NCBI GenBank assembly: GCA_051294375.1
Contig: CM119270.1
Span: forward strand, 6,408,391 to 6,472,390
Direction: 5' to 3'
Length of the DNA stretch: 64,000 nucleotides
From: Paraspadella gotoi
Lineage: Eukaryota > Chaetognatha
Shown here in pieces: positions 1 to 24,830 of this stretch; the stretch's first letter is position 1, and the number at the start of each line of letters is the position of its first letter. The notes below the pieces were generated by a model. It had not been told where the DNA came from. It made no database searches and saw nothing but the letters and a program-made list of their open reading frames with translations. Position numbers and translations under genes: made by a program.

Positions 1-181
1 TAAAAAGTGCGTTTATAATTGTTAGGAAAGAAAAAAAAAATTTAAAAAACTTGAAGACTAAACGAAAATATGTTTTTATCTTTACCCCGAGCATCATAGC
101 TTTTTTTAAAAATAAAATAATTTTAAATCCACTAATTAAATACAATAATACACTAAAAATTGAACGTTCTCATCAACAAAG

Positions 182-9414
<9,233 letters not shown>

Positions 9415-10105
9415 CATGTAAATATAGTGTTTATTGTTGCACCTGCACGTTGATATACGTTATATACTTTTTTTTGGGGGGGGGTTTGTTTTCTTCTTCC
9501 TTTTTTTTTTTCTTCGGGATTTTATCGGAGAAAATATGATTCGGCTCAGGATGATCGAGACTGATAATTGCAGGAGCGGGTCAATTTATCAATGCGTTCG
9601 ATGCCCATTTTAATACAGAAACTTGGATAAAGATTTTGTAATTTTACCCTTGCTTATATTATTTATTTAGCCTCCGTGAGGTTTTACTGTTTAAAATTTA
9701 ATTATGAGAATACGGTGTCTTATACTTTTTAATTTAAAACAAATTTTACACTTTGCTATTTATAGGTAATTCGAGAGAAAAGTGAATTATCTTCTAATTT
9801 AAAAAAAAATGTTTTTTTTTTTAAATGACTGTACTTGGATAACTTTAAATTTTTTGAAATAAACACGCGATTGAATTCGCAATAATTTACTTCTCGTTCG
9901 ATATTAAGTTACTTAATAATATTCAATTAATTATGTAATGAAATTAAAATAAATTTAATAGATAGTTCAGCTCTTACAAGTCACAAGACAACGAACCGAA
10001 GATACTTTTAATCCTTCCCATCGTAATTTCCGTTGATAGGTTTTAAGTAATCTCTTAGTTTAAAAAAAAAGAAAAGAAAAAAAAATTAAAATTAAAAAAT
10101 AAAAC

Positions 10106-10482
10106 ATGAAAATGCAAATTTCACGGCGAATAAAAAAAGTAAGTAACTCATAAAAAACATTGGAATTAGAACAATTATTATCATTATCACTGTAAAACGC
10201 AAATTCTACATCAAATAATTAAAAACAAACGACGAAAAAAAAGAAGAAGACAAATCATTCTCTATCTCTTCTCCCAAATCACAGTTAAGATGTCCCGATC
10301 CTCTTCTCTCCTCCCTTTCTTCTCTTTCCTCTCTTTCCTGTCTTTCCTCTCTTTCCTCTCTTTTCTCCCTTTTCTCCCTCTCTTCCTGTCTCCTCCGTCA
10401 GCTCCTCAAGGCATTTCTCTTATCGTTTTTCCTCTACCAAATCTTCAAACTGGAATTCGCTCATTTATGGCGAAAAAAGAAA
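10106..10482 (+). CDS. Candidate 5' exons of a small membrane protein
   Basis: Two exons that fit splice rules but match nothing I know. Exon 1, 10106-10138, starts ATG, encodes MKMQISRRIKK and ends at a perfect GTAAGT donor, phase 0. Exon 2, 10402-10482, follows a long pyrimidine tract and CAG, starts LLKAFLLSFFLYQIFKLEFA, continues HLWRKKK, and ends at another GTAAGT, phase 0. Hydrophobic middle with basic ends suggests a membrane segment. The next acceptor (TTTCAG at 10577-10582) opens directly into a SINE, giving a short tail that ends at a TAA. In the second copy (about 15905-16283) exon 1 is frameshifted. It could equally be chance in a pyrimidine-rich spacer. Confidence 0.2.
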
Positions 10483-10587
10483 GTAAGTACTCGGCTCTCG
10501 TTTGTGTCGTCGTCGTCGTCGTCGTCGTCGTCCTCTTCTTCTTCTTCTTTGCTGAATTATTTTATATATATTTTTACTTTCAGAAGC

Positions 10588-10800
10588 TATTATGGTGGAC
10601 TAAAATCCGCCAACCGTTCATCAGCGGCCATTGGTGCATGAGGCAAGTCAATCGCCTCCCAGTGGTCGCCCGGTGGTCGCCTTGCAATTAAGAGGGATTG
10701 GGGCACTTTACCCGCTTGTAACACGGTTTTACAACCTGATCCGAAGCTCAGGGACTGCTTAGATTGAACGGTTCTGTCAATAACTAATAACAATTATTAC
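10588..10800 (-). mobile_element. SINE-like repeat, family 1 (first block copy)
   Basis: Reverse-oriented member of the family best seen at 50101-50338 and 50525-50758. It starts with ATTATGGTGGACTAAAATCC, the complement of the family 3' end, contains the complement of the GGTTAAGCG..CCGTCCCTCTTA core, and ends in CAGTCCCTGAGC-type sequence. Lies between the FoxJ2/3 and LicD genes. Confidence 0.8.
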
Positions 10801-10994
10801 TGTCTCTTCGCTATTATTGTTTCTTTTGCTCGGTGAATTTTTACTAATATTTTACCCACGATTATGACGATCTTATTTCCTCGCTCATAGTTAATTAATA
10901 ATTACTCTTAATCCTGAAATCGCTATGACTCCGATTATTTTCCACACTCTCTCCCATTCAACCCGACCTCACCTCCCTTCCTTTCGCCTCCGCT

Positions 10995-11139
10995 GACAAC
11001 GCGGGCGAGCTACGAATCCCTCATCTTTTCTCTCGGGATCGTCTTTGGATTGACGATATATTTTGTCGGCTTTGCTGCGCTCACTTCTTGTCGGTAAGCG
11101 ATAAGATAAGTCGCTTGACTTTTCAGCAGCGTAATATAA
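10995..11139 (+). CDS. Candidate membrane-segment exon and short terminal exon
   Basis: About 10995-11093 encodes YESLIFSLGIVFGLTIYFVG then FAALTSC, strongly hydrophobic, and ends at a GTAAGC donor with two bases over. A TTTCAG acceptor at 11121-11126 continues with SVI and TAA (11137-11139). The upstream acceptor is unclear: the only AG after the pyrimidine tract is at about 11008. I do not recognise the protein; it may belong with the exons at 10106-10482. The same sequence recurs at about 16800-16950. Confidence 0.2.
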
Positions 11140-11532
11140 TGAATACCGATTCAATTTTTCTTTATATTTTATGACAGAGTTCAGTTTTTCACCTTTTAAT
11201 AAATCACAAAGAACCTATGGATAACACCTCAGTATTTGATTGTGTCGTGGCAACACTTTCCCTATCGCCAACCGCTTGACTACCTCAGCGCTATCCCGAT
11301 GACGTAAGAGCGAGCCTTGGCGTTAGTGGCAATGCGAGTAAGCTGGACGGGACGTCTAACCCATCTCAAGCTGTGGACTACTCTCAAATCCACAGTTCTG
11401 AAGCTAGAGAATTACTGGCGGTAATCGTTAGTGGCTATGTGTCACTTAATTGTCTGTATTCGGCTTCACACCTTTTTTTCTTTAAGCATCTTTCCACGCC
11501 CCCGCTCGCCTTCCCTACCTTTTTTTAAAAAG

Positions 11533-12833
<1,301 letters not shown>

Positions 12834-13066
12834 GTGAGAACTCAAAAATTGATATTTTATTAATTGTTCTCTGATACCTCGTATATTCTATTTATTATCA
12901 TTTCGGCGTCTTATATTTACGGTGATTATATGATTATGCGATTATATCTTCCTTCAAACGCCATCCTAATTATTCCTGACTCTACGTAAAACACCTCACA
13001 ACCTTGTCTTTGTCAACTCAACCACATTCTCATTTCCACCTCACTCTCTCCCCTTCCCCTTCTCCT

Positions 13067-13091
13067 NNNNNNNNNNNNNNNNNNNNNNNNN
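13067..13091. other. 25-N join between two copies of the FoxJ-LicD block
   Basis: Left of the gap is the spacer just before the last LicD exon; right of it the sequence jumps back to the equivalent of position about 7330. Position and fixed size suggest a scaffolding join of alternative contigs. Confidence 0.85.
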
Positions 13092-13953
13092 GATTCGACG
13101 CACGCCGTTGGACTCGGCCGCGGCTGCGTCGTGCGCTGCTCTGGCGCCGGATGTGACGTCTGGAAAGTCAAATGGCGCCGGGTTAAGGATTCGGCGTCAG
13201 GTTCTTTCACACCAAGTGACGCCGGACATGAGCTCAGTTTGGCCAGAGTTTTATGGCGCGTGCCATCCGCACGATCGGCACAATTCAAACAGCTATAGCA
13301 AAATTCCCTTCGACATCGGACACCCTTGCGGGCAACCCCGGCGCTCTTAATTCTCTTCCTTCCGATGGCGCCTGGTGGTGTCCCTCTCTCTTCATACTTC
13401 GATACACATCTTCATGCGAATTCGGTACAGCATCGATGTCTTATGCAGCATTACGCGGAAGATGCTGCGGACAAACAAGCTCCAATCGGGTGTGAGCTGA
13501 ACTATTCGATTTTTCGCTCACTCTGTCCGGTCAGTCCAAGTTTCCATTTTGTCGTCATGCAACTTTTGGCAACCGGACGAATGGTGGTTGTTGGCCTTTT
13601 TCCTTATCCTTCCTTAATATCAAGAGAATTACTGACTCTACATTGGTTCAACAAAGATTTCACATAAGTATATTATCCCCTAGTTTTAAAATTCTATACT
13701 CCTCAATGCATAATTTTTTTAAAAATTTGTTATTTGCCTCAAATATATTTTTTGTGGTTGGCTTTTGCTGCGGTTCTCGTTGCGGTTCACTAATTTGATG
13801 ACTATTATTTCCTGATCTATTCCTCTCTACAACTATTAAATATCAGCCTTCCTATAACTTTTTTGGGGAGTGTTTGCTTGATTTCGCGAGTACAAATTAA
13901 TACAAATTAATACTCAAATTTAATAATTTTTTTAAAAAAAATCATATCGTCAG

Positions 13954-15225
13954 GTTTTAAACGGATTTTTGAGTTCGTCATCGCGTGGTCAATTCGTCTT
14001 CCTCCAACGAAAGATCAGAATCGATCGGTCGAATGCCATCGCGGCGTCCGCGACGTCAATCGGTCGTCGTCGTCGTCGTCGCGAAACGGAAGTCATCACT
14101 CGACGCCTTTCGACATTTCCTTAGGCAGCAAATCGACTGCATCAAACGCCCGAAGGCTCCTTCCGCCCCCGCCGCCGCTGCAGCAATCCGCGCAGCAATT
14201 CCGCAATTCCAGCAAAAAACGTCGCACGGCTCAACAACAGCAGCCGAGCAGCAACGAGCCGCAAGCCGGGAGACCGGAAGTTTGAATTTGAGTTGAGTGT
14301 TAAGTTTTAAGAAAATTTTAAAAGATTAAACCTAATTAAAATGTGAAATGAATTTAATGTTTAAACTACCGTGATTATATTTTAGGTTCTTTTAGCTCAT
14401 TTGGCCTCACGGATTCTAACAATTCGGATTTCTTGAAGGAATCTGTGAAACTCGCCTGTTTGCACGAAGATTGGGCAGGTAACATTGACATCTCGCAGTT
14501 TTAGGGGTGAGTTGTTTAATTTCTATATTATTATAAGTGATAAACACACTATGTGATATATGAGCATAAGCTCTTTTAAGCTGTTTATGGTGGAAGTTAA
14601 AAGATCTGAACAATTGGTCAAACATTAAATTCTTTTATTTTATTGTTTCTTTATCAGCATTTTTCTCTTTCCCCACGACTTCCCCCACAACCTTCTCCCA
14701 ACCCTCGCCAACCGCACCCCTTCTACATCCCTCTTCCACTGCCCCCTTCCACCCTATCTCTCACTTTCCCCCAGGGCCATGATGAGAGTCGTGCGGGCGG
14801 GCGACGCCACAGACATTCGACCTCCTCTGACGACATGGCGCGCTGGGCACAGTCGCTCACGACTTCTTCCAAAGACGGCATTTTAGGCTCCGGCGCTGGG
14901 GCGCTGGCGGCGACTGAGCGGCGGCGGGCTCGGCGAACCCGCAGGGAAGGCGGGTAGATTTATAGGAGGCGCCGGGAGCCGAAGTATTATTGAAAGAGCT
15001 GTTACACAGAGGGAAGGGCTGGCCGAATGATAGGAAAGATTTCATATCATTGCCTTGTCCTTTGTTTTTTTTTTTGTTTTCGAGTCCGAGTCCAGCGCCT
15101 TCGATCGTGAACCAACATCGACGCGATCCCTCCTCTTCCCTCTTTCCTCCTGCCTCGTCCCCGCAGTCAACGATTTTCCGCGGAACCTTTCGCGAGGACG
15201 ATTCAACTGGGAAAGTTTGTTGTAA
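13954..15225 (+). pseudogene. Second, frameshifted copy of the FoxJ2/3 3' exons
   Basis: Copies of the last four FoxJ2/3 exons at about 13954-14290, 14386-14506, 14775-14952 and 15082-15225. The order, introns and tail (DDSTGK where the first copy has DDFNWE) are preserved, but every exon carries several one-base insertions or losses, and the final acceptor has lost its AG. The indels are as common in the introns, which argues for read error or an unpolished haplotig rather than pseudogene decay. No forkhead exons precede it. Confidence 0.75.
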
Positions 15226-16387
15226 CTTGTAATTGTGTTTTTGTTTGGCCGGCTGCAACGTTGTATCGTTTATACTTTTTTTTTTGGGGGGGGGGTTTGT
15301 TTTTCTCTTCCTTTTTTTTTTCACTTCGGTTTTATCGGAGAAATATAGATTCGAGATCAGGATGATGGACATGTTTGCGCGCGGGTCAATTTTTCAATGC
15401 GTTCGTCCCATTTTTAATACAGAAACTTGGATAAAGATTTTGTAATTTTACCCCTTGCTTATATTATTTATTTAGCCTCCGTGAGGTTTTACTGTTTAAA
15501 ATTTAATTATGAGAATACGTGTCCTTATACTTTTTAAATTTAAAACAAATTTTACACTTTTGCTATTTAATAGGTAATTCGAGAGTAAAAAGTGAATTAT
15601 CTTCTTAATATTTAAAAAAAAATGTTTTTTTTTAAATGACTGTACTTGGATAACTTTAAATTTTTTGAAATAAACACCGCGATTGATCGCAATATTTACT
15701 TCTCGTTGAGAGAGAGAGAGATTCATTAATTAATGTTAATGAAATTAAAATAAAGTTTAATAGGATAGTTCAGCTCTTACAAGCACAAGACAAACGAAAC
15801 GAAGATACTTTAATCCTTCCGCATGCGTAATTTCCGTTGATAGTTTTTAAGTAATCTCTTAGTTTAAAAAAAAAAGAAAAGAAAAAAATTAAAATTAGAA
15901 AATAAAAAAATGAAAATGCAATTTCACGGCGAATAAAAAAGTAAGTAACTCATAAAAAACATTGGAATTAGAACAATTATTATTATTATCACTGTAAAAC
16001 GCAAATTCTACATCAAATAATTAAAAACAAACGACGGAAAAAAAGAAGAAGACAAATCAATTCTCTATCTCTTCTCCCAAATCACAGTTAAGATGTCCCG
16101 ATCCTCTTCTCTCCTCCCTTTCTTTCTCTTTCCTCTCTTCCTGTCTTCCTCTCTTTCCTCTCTTTTCTCCCTTTCTCCTCTCTTCCTGTTCTCCTCGGTC
16201 CAGCTCCTCAAGGCATTTCTCTATCGTTTTTCCTCTACAAAATCTTCAACTGGAATTCGCTCATTATGGCGAAAAAAAGAAGTAAGTACTCGGCTCTCGT
16301 TTGTGTCGTCGTCGTCGTCGTCGTCGTCGTCCTCTTCTTCTTTTCTTTGCTGAATTTATTTTATATATATTTTTACTTTCAGAAGCT

Positions 16388-16605
16388 ATTATGGTGGACT
16401 AAAATTCCGCCAACAGTTTCAATCAGCGGCCATTGGGCATGAGCAAGTCAATCGCCTCCCAGTGGTGCCGGTGGTCGCCTTGCAATTAAGAGGGATTGGG
16501 GCACTTTAACCCGCTTGTAACACGGTTTTACACCTGATCCGAAGCTCAGGGACTGCTTAGATTGAACGGTTCTGTCAATAACTACTAACAATTATTACTG
16601 TCTCT
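16388..16605 (-). mobile_element. SINE-like repeat, family 1 (second block copy)
   Basis: Counterpart of 10588-10800 with scattered indels; same position relative to the surrounding spacer. Confidence 0.75.
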
Positions 16606-17010
16606 TCGCTATTATTGTTTCTTTTGCTCGGTGAATTTTTACTAATATTTTACCCACGATTATGACGATCTTCTTTCCTCGCTCCATAGTTAATTAATAA
16701 TTATCTAATCCTGAAATCGCTATGACTCCGATTATTTTCCACACTCTCTCCATTCAACCCCGACCTCACCTCCCTTCCTTTCGCCATCCGCTGACAACGC
16801 GGGCGAGCTACGAATCCCTCATCTTTTCTCTCGGGATCGTCTTTGGATTGACGATATATTTTGTCGGCTTTGCTGCGCTCACTTCTTGTCGTAAGCGATA
16901 AGATAAGTCGCTTGACTTTTCAGCAGCGTAATATATGAATACCGATTCAATTTTTTCTTTATATTTTTTATGACAGAGTTCAGTTTTTCACCTTTTAATA
17001 AATCACAAAG

Positions 17011-17746
17011 TGTGGCAGCAAGACTTAAAGCTGCCTCACTGCTGTCCGTCCTCAGCCTCGTCTCAATGGCTGAGCAGCTAAAATCATTTCATTCATCCGT
17101 GCGTCCCGGGTCAATCCCCGGGTATCCTGGTTCTGGCTTAAATGTGCACAGTGCCGGTATAAACATGCCAGTGACAGGAGCGGTCACTGAGGGTCCGCAG
17201 CCCCTATGCCAGTTGGTGAGATACCCCGCGCCCGGGTATCACAGGCTATCCCCCGTTGCCATAAGTGGTGAGCCCAACTATCGAACACGCAACCGCTGCG
17301 TACCGTGCGCCCACGCTTACGTCGCTTAGGGTATGCCATATCACGGCCTATGCCTACTTCTCTGGTAACGCTCCAGACTCGCTCGCTCGCTCGCCTCTCG
17401 CTCTCACTATGGCAATGAGATCCAAAAACCTTCTCTCAGACATCTCCTCAGGGATTGGAGGCCCCCTGTGGAGAAGTCTGGTGGGGGATCCTGTGGCAGC
17501 AAGACTTAAAGCTGCCTCACTGCTGTCCGTCCTCAGCCTCGTCTCAATGGCTGAGCAGGCTAAATCATCTCATTCCATCCGTTGCGTCCCGGGTTCAATC
17601 CCCGGGTATCCCGGTTCTGGCTTAATGTGACGGTGCCGGTTATAAACATGCCAGTGACAGGAGGCGGTCACTGAGGGTCCGCAGCCCCTATGCCAGTTGG
17701 TGAGATACCCCGCGCCCGGGTATCACAGGCTATCCTCCCGTTGCCA
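17011..17746 (+). mobile_element. TRIM-like element with long direct terminal repeats
   Basis: Terminal repeats 17011-17261 and 17492-17746 (about 250 bp each, near identical) start TGTGGCAGCAAG and end CGTTGCCA, i.e. TG...CA. The 230-bp interior starts TAAG then TGGTGAGCCCAACTATCG, a plausible tRNA primer-binding site, and ends with a purine-rich stretch GGTGGGGGA just before the second repeat. No coding capacity. The same locus in the first block copy (about 11204) lacks it: ATCACAAAGAACC there, against ATCACAAAG-element-TAAAGAACC here, giving an AAAG (perhaps 5-bp, one mismatch) target duplication. Size and structure fit a non-autonomous terminal-repeat retrotransposon in miniature. The repeats also hold a GGGTTCAATCCCCGGG box resembling a tRNA TPsiC arm. 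Confidence 0.75.
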
Positions 17747-18068
17747 TAAAGAACCTATGATAACACCTCAGTATTTGATTGGTTGTCGTGGCAACACTTT
17801 TCCCTATCGCCAACCGCTCGACTACCTCAGCGCTATCCCGAGACGTAAGAGCGACCTTGGCGTTAGTGGCAATCGAGTAAGCTGGACGGGACGTCTACCC
17901 ATCTCAAGCTGTGGTACTACTCTCAAATCCACAGTTCTGAAGCTAGAGAATTACTGGCGGTAATCGTTAGTGCTATGTGTCACTAATTGTCTGTATTCGG
18001 CTTCACACCTTTTTTTCTTTAAGCATCTTCCACGCCCCGCTCGCCGTCCCAACCTTTTTTTAAAAAAG

Positions 18069-19010
18069 ATGGCCGCCGCGAAAACCGAATTTCATAAGCT
18101 CGGTCGTTTTTTTTTCGCCTTCGCTTTAATTTCTCCGCCTCGATATCTCACCGGATTTCCTTTTCATGGTCCATCAATTCCAGTGAGAATAAATTGATTT
18201 ATCGATCAATTCAATCAATCACGCGCATCAAGTAAACCAACCAATCCAATCGTTAATAAAAAAGAATCATTTTGTAAATCAGTAATCGTATCAAACGAAT
18301 AATCATTCAAATCAGCAATTTCGCCGGATAATCGATCAATCAGTAAATTATTTTGCTATTGGTCTATCAATGCCTTCAAATATCTATCCGCCCATTCACC
18401 CTTCATCAATTAATTGTACACATCCGCCCATCCTTCCGTCAGCGTGGTGCTGCGTTCGCGCCTTCAGACGCGCTCAACTTTGCCACGCGGCTCGGACCAT
18501 GAAAGAAGTTTTTGAGGAGCGAGAGATGAATACTTCCGTGACTTGGGGGACGCTGCTGGGGGCACTGCGTACCCAAAAAGCCACCGACGGCGTCTACAGT
18601 GAAAGGTGAGTGAGGAAAGGTGAGTGATTGAGAAAAAGTCGGGCCAGGAGTATCATAACATTGAAGAAACAGTAATTATTGATTATTGATACAGCGGGTT
18701 AAGCGCCCCGTCCCTCTTAACTGCCAGGCGACACCGAGCTAGAACCCGGACCTTTGGTTGGGAGCAATGACTTGCCTCCGGCACCAATGACAGCTATGAA
18801 CGTTGGGGATTTTAGTCCACCATAAAACCTCTATTTTTTTTTTTTTTTATATTAGGGGACTGATCCTCTGGACCACAGTATTAAATTTGCTCTCGACGAT
18901 GATAGCGTCCCGTTTGCGATTGATTTGTTGCAGGAACAGGGACTTAAGGTAAATTAAAAACGTGGGAATTAATTGTTTGTAGCGTTTCTATCTCGCTCTC
19001 TCTTTTCTTA

Positions 19011-19064
<54 letters not shown>

Positions 19065-19067
19065 CTC

Positions 19068-19098
<31 letters not shown>

Positions 19099-19883
19099 TC
19101 TCTCTCTCCCTCCCTCAAGATCGAAAAGCTTTCCAATCAGTCGACGGCATTTCGCATCCTCGTGCCCGTCGAGCCTCGGTTGTGGCACGTGTATTCCTCT
19201 TGGGCCGCGGATTGGACGACGAACGTCTCCAAGACTCGATCGACGTTTATCCTTTTCTCGCCGTCGGCGACAAAAGATCGAGGCGGAGTCGACGAGCGGA
19301 TTTCTCTTCAATCCGACTCTGGGTCAGGATAGAATGTGGAAGGACGCGCTCTTTCGGTAAGAACTCAAAAATTGATATTTTATTAATTGTTCTCTGATAC
19401 CTCGTAAAGCTCGTATATTCTATTTATTATCATTTCGGCGTCTTATTTTTACGGTGATTATATGATTATGCGATTATATCTTCCTTCTCAAACGCCATCC
19501 AATTATTCCTGACTCTACGTAAAACACCTCACAACTTGTCTTTGTCAACTCAACCACATTCTCATTTCCACCTCACTCTCTCCCCTTCCCCTTCTCCTCA
19601 CCCTTTCCCTTACCTCTCCCCTTCCCTTCCCTTCCCCTTCCCTTCCCCTCACCCTCTCCCTTTCACTCCATCCTCTCCTTTCCCTTCCCCTTCTCCTCAC
19701 CTTTTCCCAACTCCCTCCTCAGTGACGTTTTCCCCACCGTCAACGGTCTCCGTTTGTGGCACACCCTTCCCAGCGCCTCGTCGACCGGCCGCCCTCCTCA
19801 GCCCCTTCTACGGCGACGATTACTTGACGCGACTCGATTTCGGCGCCGAAAATCCCAACTGCGGCAAATTCTTGGATTGCTGA
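18069..19883 (+). CDS. LicD/fukutin-like phosphotransferase, second copy with last exon
   Basis: Exons 18069-18182, 18443-18605, 18856-18948, 19120-19356 and 19723-19883 (TGA). Only this copy has the terminal exon, which joins in phase to give FRDVFPTVNGLRLWHTLP and then, one frame over, APRRPAALLSPFYGDDYLTR and LDFGAENPNCGKFLDC. The DVFP and YGDDY motifs are typical of the C-terminal half of LicD proteins. The frame change at about 19771 is one surplus C. Combining the two copies gives a protein of about 255 residues with an N-terminal signal anchor, short compared with fukutin or FKRP (450-500). The gene follows FoxJ2/3 on the same strand. Confidence 0.7.
18647..18827 (+). mobile_element. 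SINE-like repeat, family 1, in second LicD copy
   Basis: Counterpart of 12112-12292 in the first copy, in the same LicD intron. Confidence 0.7.
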
Positions 19884-21638
<1,755 letters not shown>

Positions 21639-21663
21639 NNNNNNNNNNNNNNNNNNNNNNNNN
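21639..21663. other. 25-N join before the second duplicated block
   Basis: Exactly the same size as the join at 13067-13091. To its right begins the first copy of the LIM/LDLa block. Confidence 0.85.
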
Positions 21664-21741
21664 AAAATGCACAAAAAAATTGGTATAAAAATAGATTTTA
21701 TTCGTCAGCTCTTTCTCTGCCCCTCCTCTCTCTCTCTCTCG

Positions 21742-21778
<37 letters not shown>

Positions 21779-23448
21779 ATTCTTCTCTCTCTCTCTTTCT
21801 TTCTCCCCGCTCTCGTCTCATCTCTAAATTTCTTTTCTTAAATTCGGTTTAGATTGGTCTTAAGGATTTTGGTTGTCGTCGTCGTGTCGTCTGTGTGTTT
21901 TGCTCGTCATAGTCGAATAATCATGAGTCACATTCCGTTTGAGAGAAAAAGAGAGATAGAGAGCGAGACGCAGAGAGAGTAGATAAAAGAGAGAAAAGAA
22001 GATTCCCCCCCCCAAAAAAACAGCGAAAAATTTCGAGTTCCCCAGAATTGAACCGACTTCATTCATCCAGTCGACCTCACCATTTACGTTGTTTTCTTTC
22101 ATCCGAAACTTCCTTTTTTCCCCAATCACCACTTATAACAACCTCTCCACCTAAAATCCGCTTCAACACTTTACCTTCCACTCCCTCCTCATCAATCCTG
22201 TTTCGGGGCTGCCACTCGACCTCCGCCTTTCACCAATCTACAACATCCTCATATTCGCGCTTTAGCATTGACACCCGGAATCCACTACCGGTCCTACCTC
22301 CACTTTGCAGGCATTTGCGTCAATTTCACCAAGTCCTCACCTCTCCCCCACACCCACCCTTTTCCAGCGGCATCAGATACCTTTTTCCTTTCTCCCTTCA
22401 CACGCTTATTCCCCAACCAGTGCCTTGGCATCCCTCATAGCGGTTCCAACCCCATTTTTTTTTTTTGGCTGGGGGCGCGCCCCATCCCAACCTTTTTCCC
22501 CGCGGCGCCCCCCCGCCCAACATTCTGCGACGCTCACCCCACCTTTTTCCAGTGGCGCCCACCCATTTTCGGTGAGCGCCGATTCCACGCGAATCCAGGA
22601 CTCGCTAATGATTAAAACGATCTTGGTTTTTTTTTTTTTACTTTTTTTTTTTTTGCCGTCAGAAGTGAAGTTGAGAGAAAAAAAAAGCGGAAAAGTTTTT
22701 CGTTGGACGACGGAATGATGAGAAGGGGTTGAGTTGGTGGAGGAAGGGAGGAAGGGGGGAAGGTGGGGGAAAGGGGGACGAGGGTAGAGAGCATGGTGGA
22801 AGGGGGAAAATGGGAAGAAAAGTTAAGAAGGAACTGAAAGAGAAATGGTTGAATGAGATTTAGGAACAAAGATGGAGATTAGAAGATTAAGAAATTGTTG
22901 TCGTTGTGATTTGGAAGATTTAGAGGAAAAACTAAAACCAAGAATTAATTTAAGTTGAAAAATACAATCGACACAGATGCGACAAAATACTATGTGTCAA
23001 TATGTGATAAAAAATATTTTTATTTTTCAATAAAGAACGAAAGAAAAAAAAATAATAAAACGAAACAAACTGTAAAGAAAAAAAATTCCTCAAAATGAAC
23101 TAAATGATAATAAATGAAACTTATTTTCCACGAAACCACTGAAATTTGCGATGAGAGAAGAGAAAAAAGAGTTTTGGTTTCAAAACTCGCATAATCTCAA
23201 ATTTCAGGGTCGATCAATTTTGTTTTTTTTCGGTGGAGTTTTTTTCATATTCTTACTTCTTTCCTTGTTTTTTTTTTTCCTTAGTTCTTTTTTCTTTTCC
23301 CGTTTTTTCTTTCTTACCTTTATTTTTCAAAGTTTCCCCTTTTTTTTTCTTAGTTTCTTGTGTTTTTTTTTGGCGATGAAATTTGTTTTGTTGAGAAGAA
23401 AAAGTGCGAAATAACAAGTTTTCTCTCTCTCTCTCTCTCTCTCTCTCT

Positions 23449-23501
<53 letters not shown>

Positions 23502-24490
23502 TCTCTTTTTCCCCTTTTTCTCTCTCTCTTTTGTGTTTCTAGGTGCTATTTTATCTTACCGTTATGCCGCCATTTTTAATCCGATGTCTTTTTAATTTCA
23601 TTTTTCTCTTTAAAATCTCGTTTATTTCCGAGACCGAGATGACAGCAATGATGCGAGGAGGAGAGAGAGAAGAGAGAGAGAAGAGAGGAGAGAGAGGAGG
23701 AGAGAGTTTTTCAACCTTGTAAACAAGCGTTTAAGTTCCTTGTGACATTCCACATCCAACTCATATCGTTTTAAAATCTATCTTCAAGTTTACACGCACT
23801 TTTTTACTTTAGATAATGGGAATATTTTACAAGCTATAATAATATTTAATAATTTTTTTTTCTCCTTTCATTTCTCAAGCAAAATTCAGTATTTTGTTTT
23901 TTCGTTTTTAAAACCAAATCGCCAGAATGTCGGTTGTTCGGAGTAAGCAAAAACAAAGATTCAACTTTTTCCGTTTTAACCATTTAAATTTTTCATATTA
24001 AAATTTTAAAAACTTTGACTTTTGATAAACACATTATATATTACGACTGCTCCAGTGTTTTTTAAACCATTTTTTTTTGCACAAATTACAATATACGTGG
24101 GCGTATGAATTGATTTGATTAATAAAACCATTAAAGTTTAATATTGAAGGGCGAATTAACCTCGCGAAAATGTTGTACACAATTCTAACTTTAGGAGTCA
24201 ATATCGCGTTCGACCTTCGCGTTTCCTTTTTTAAAAAAATTTACAAATAAAAAAAAAATTTAAAACGCGTATATTTGTATCAGTATTAAACAACAGTTTC
24301 ATTAAAAAAAAACTTATGCTTTAATTCAAATATATTAATTTCATTTTGGAAGGTAATCATGACTATTTCATTTCTTTCTTTCGACCTCATTCTTAAACCC
24401 TTCTTTCCTTAAACAGTCTAAATTGGATTATTTATTCTCGAGTCGTCTTTAATCGCTAAAGTTTTCCTCAACTTCTCCCCCGCTTCATCT
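21664..24490. other. Gene-free end of the LIM/LDLa block, first copy
   Basis: CT microsatellites (21729-21800, 23421-23517), homopolymers and a GC-rich stretch at about 22440-22590 with degenerate repeats. Its twin lies at 33886-36560. No exon is supported. A minus-strand frame at about 22140-22260, preserved as 34253-34471 in the other copy, is the only hint of coding. Confidence 0.5.
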
Positions 24491-24539
24491 CCTTATCATC
24501 GCCACGTCCTCTTTCCTCTTTCCTCCTCCACCTCCTCAC

Positions 24540-24647
24540 CTTTCCTCCTAACACTCCTCCACGTTGCGCCGCACCACCTCCACTCCGTCCGCCGGTGAAA
24601 CATGTAAATCGTGAATAATTCTCTGTGGACTTGAGGTCGTTCGACAT
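24540..24647 (-). pseudogene. Frameshifted copy of the short MSNDLKV open frame
   Basis: Counterpart of 36565-36678, disrupted by one-base indels. Confidence 0.35.
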
Positions 24648-24744
24648 CTTCTTCGGAGGCTGTCCGAATCAGGATGAAATCATTAGAACTTTGGTTACTC
24701 GTACCAAAGAATAAAAGTTTTCGCATTATATTCTATGGGATAGG

Positions 24745-24830
24745 CGGCCTTACCCCTGACTATGGACAGGGCTATGGTCGTTCAGGCCTTCATCATTTCT
24801 TACAACTGGATTATATTACTTAATTATTTC
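24745..24830 (+). repeat. Short dispersed repeat (GACTATGGACAGG family)
   Basis: Contains CCCTGACTATGGACAGGGCT and CAGGCCTTCATCATT. Relatives lie at 32885-32945 in the same block copy and at 36765-36850 and 44742-44805 in the other. I know no family name. Confidence 0.5.

Noticed and set aside
17575-17615. tRNA gene from the GGGTTCAATCCCCGGG box in the terminal repeats
   Set aside because: No acceptor-stem pairing or A box at the right distance; it is part of the repeated element.
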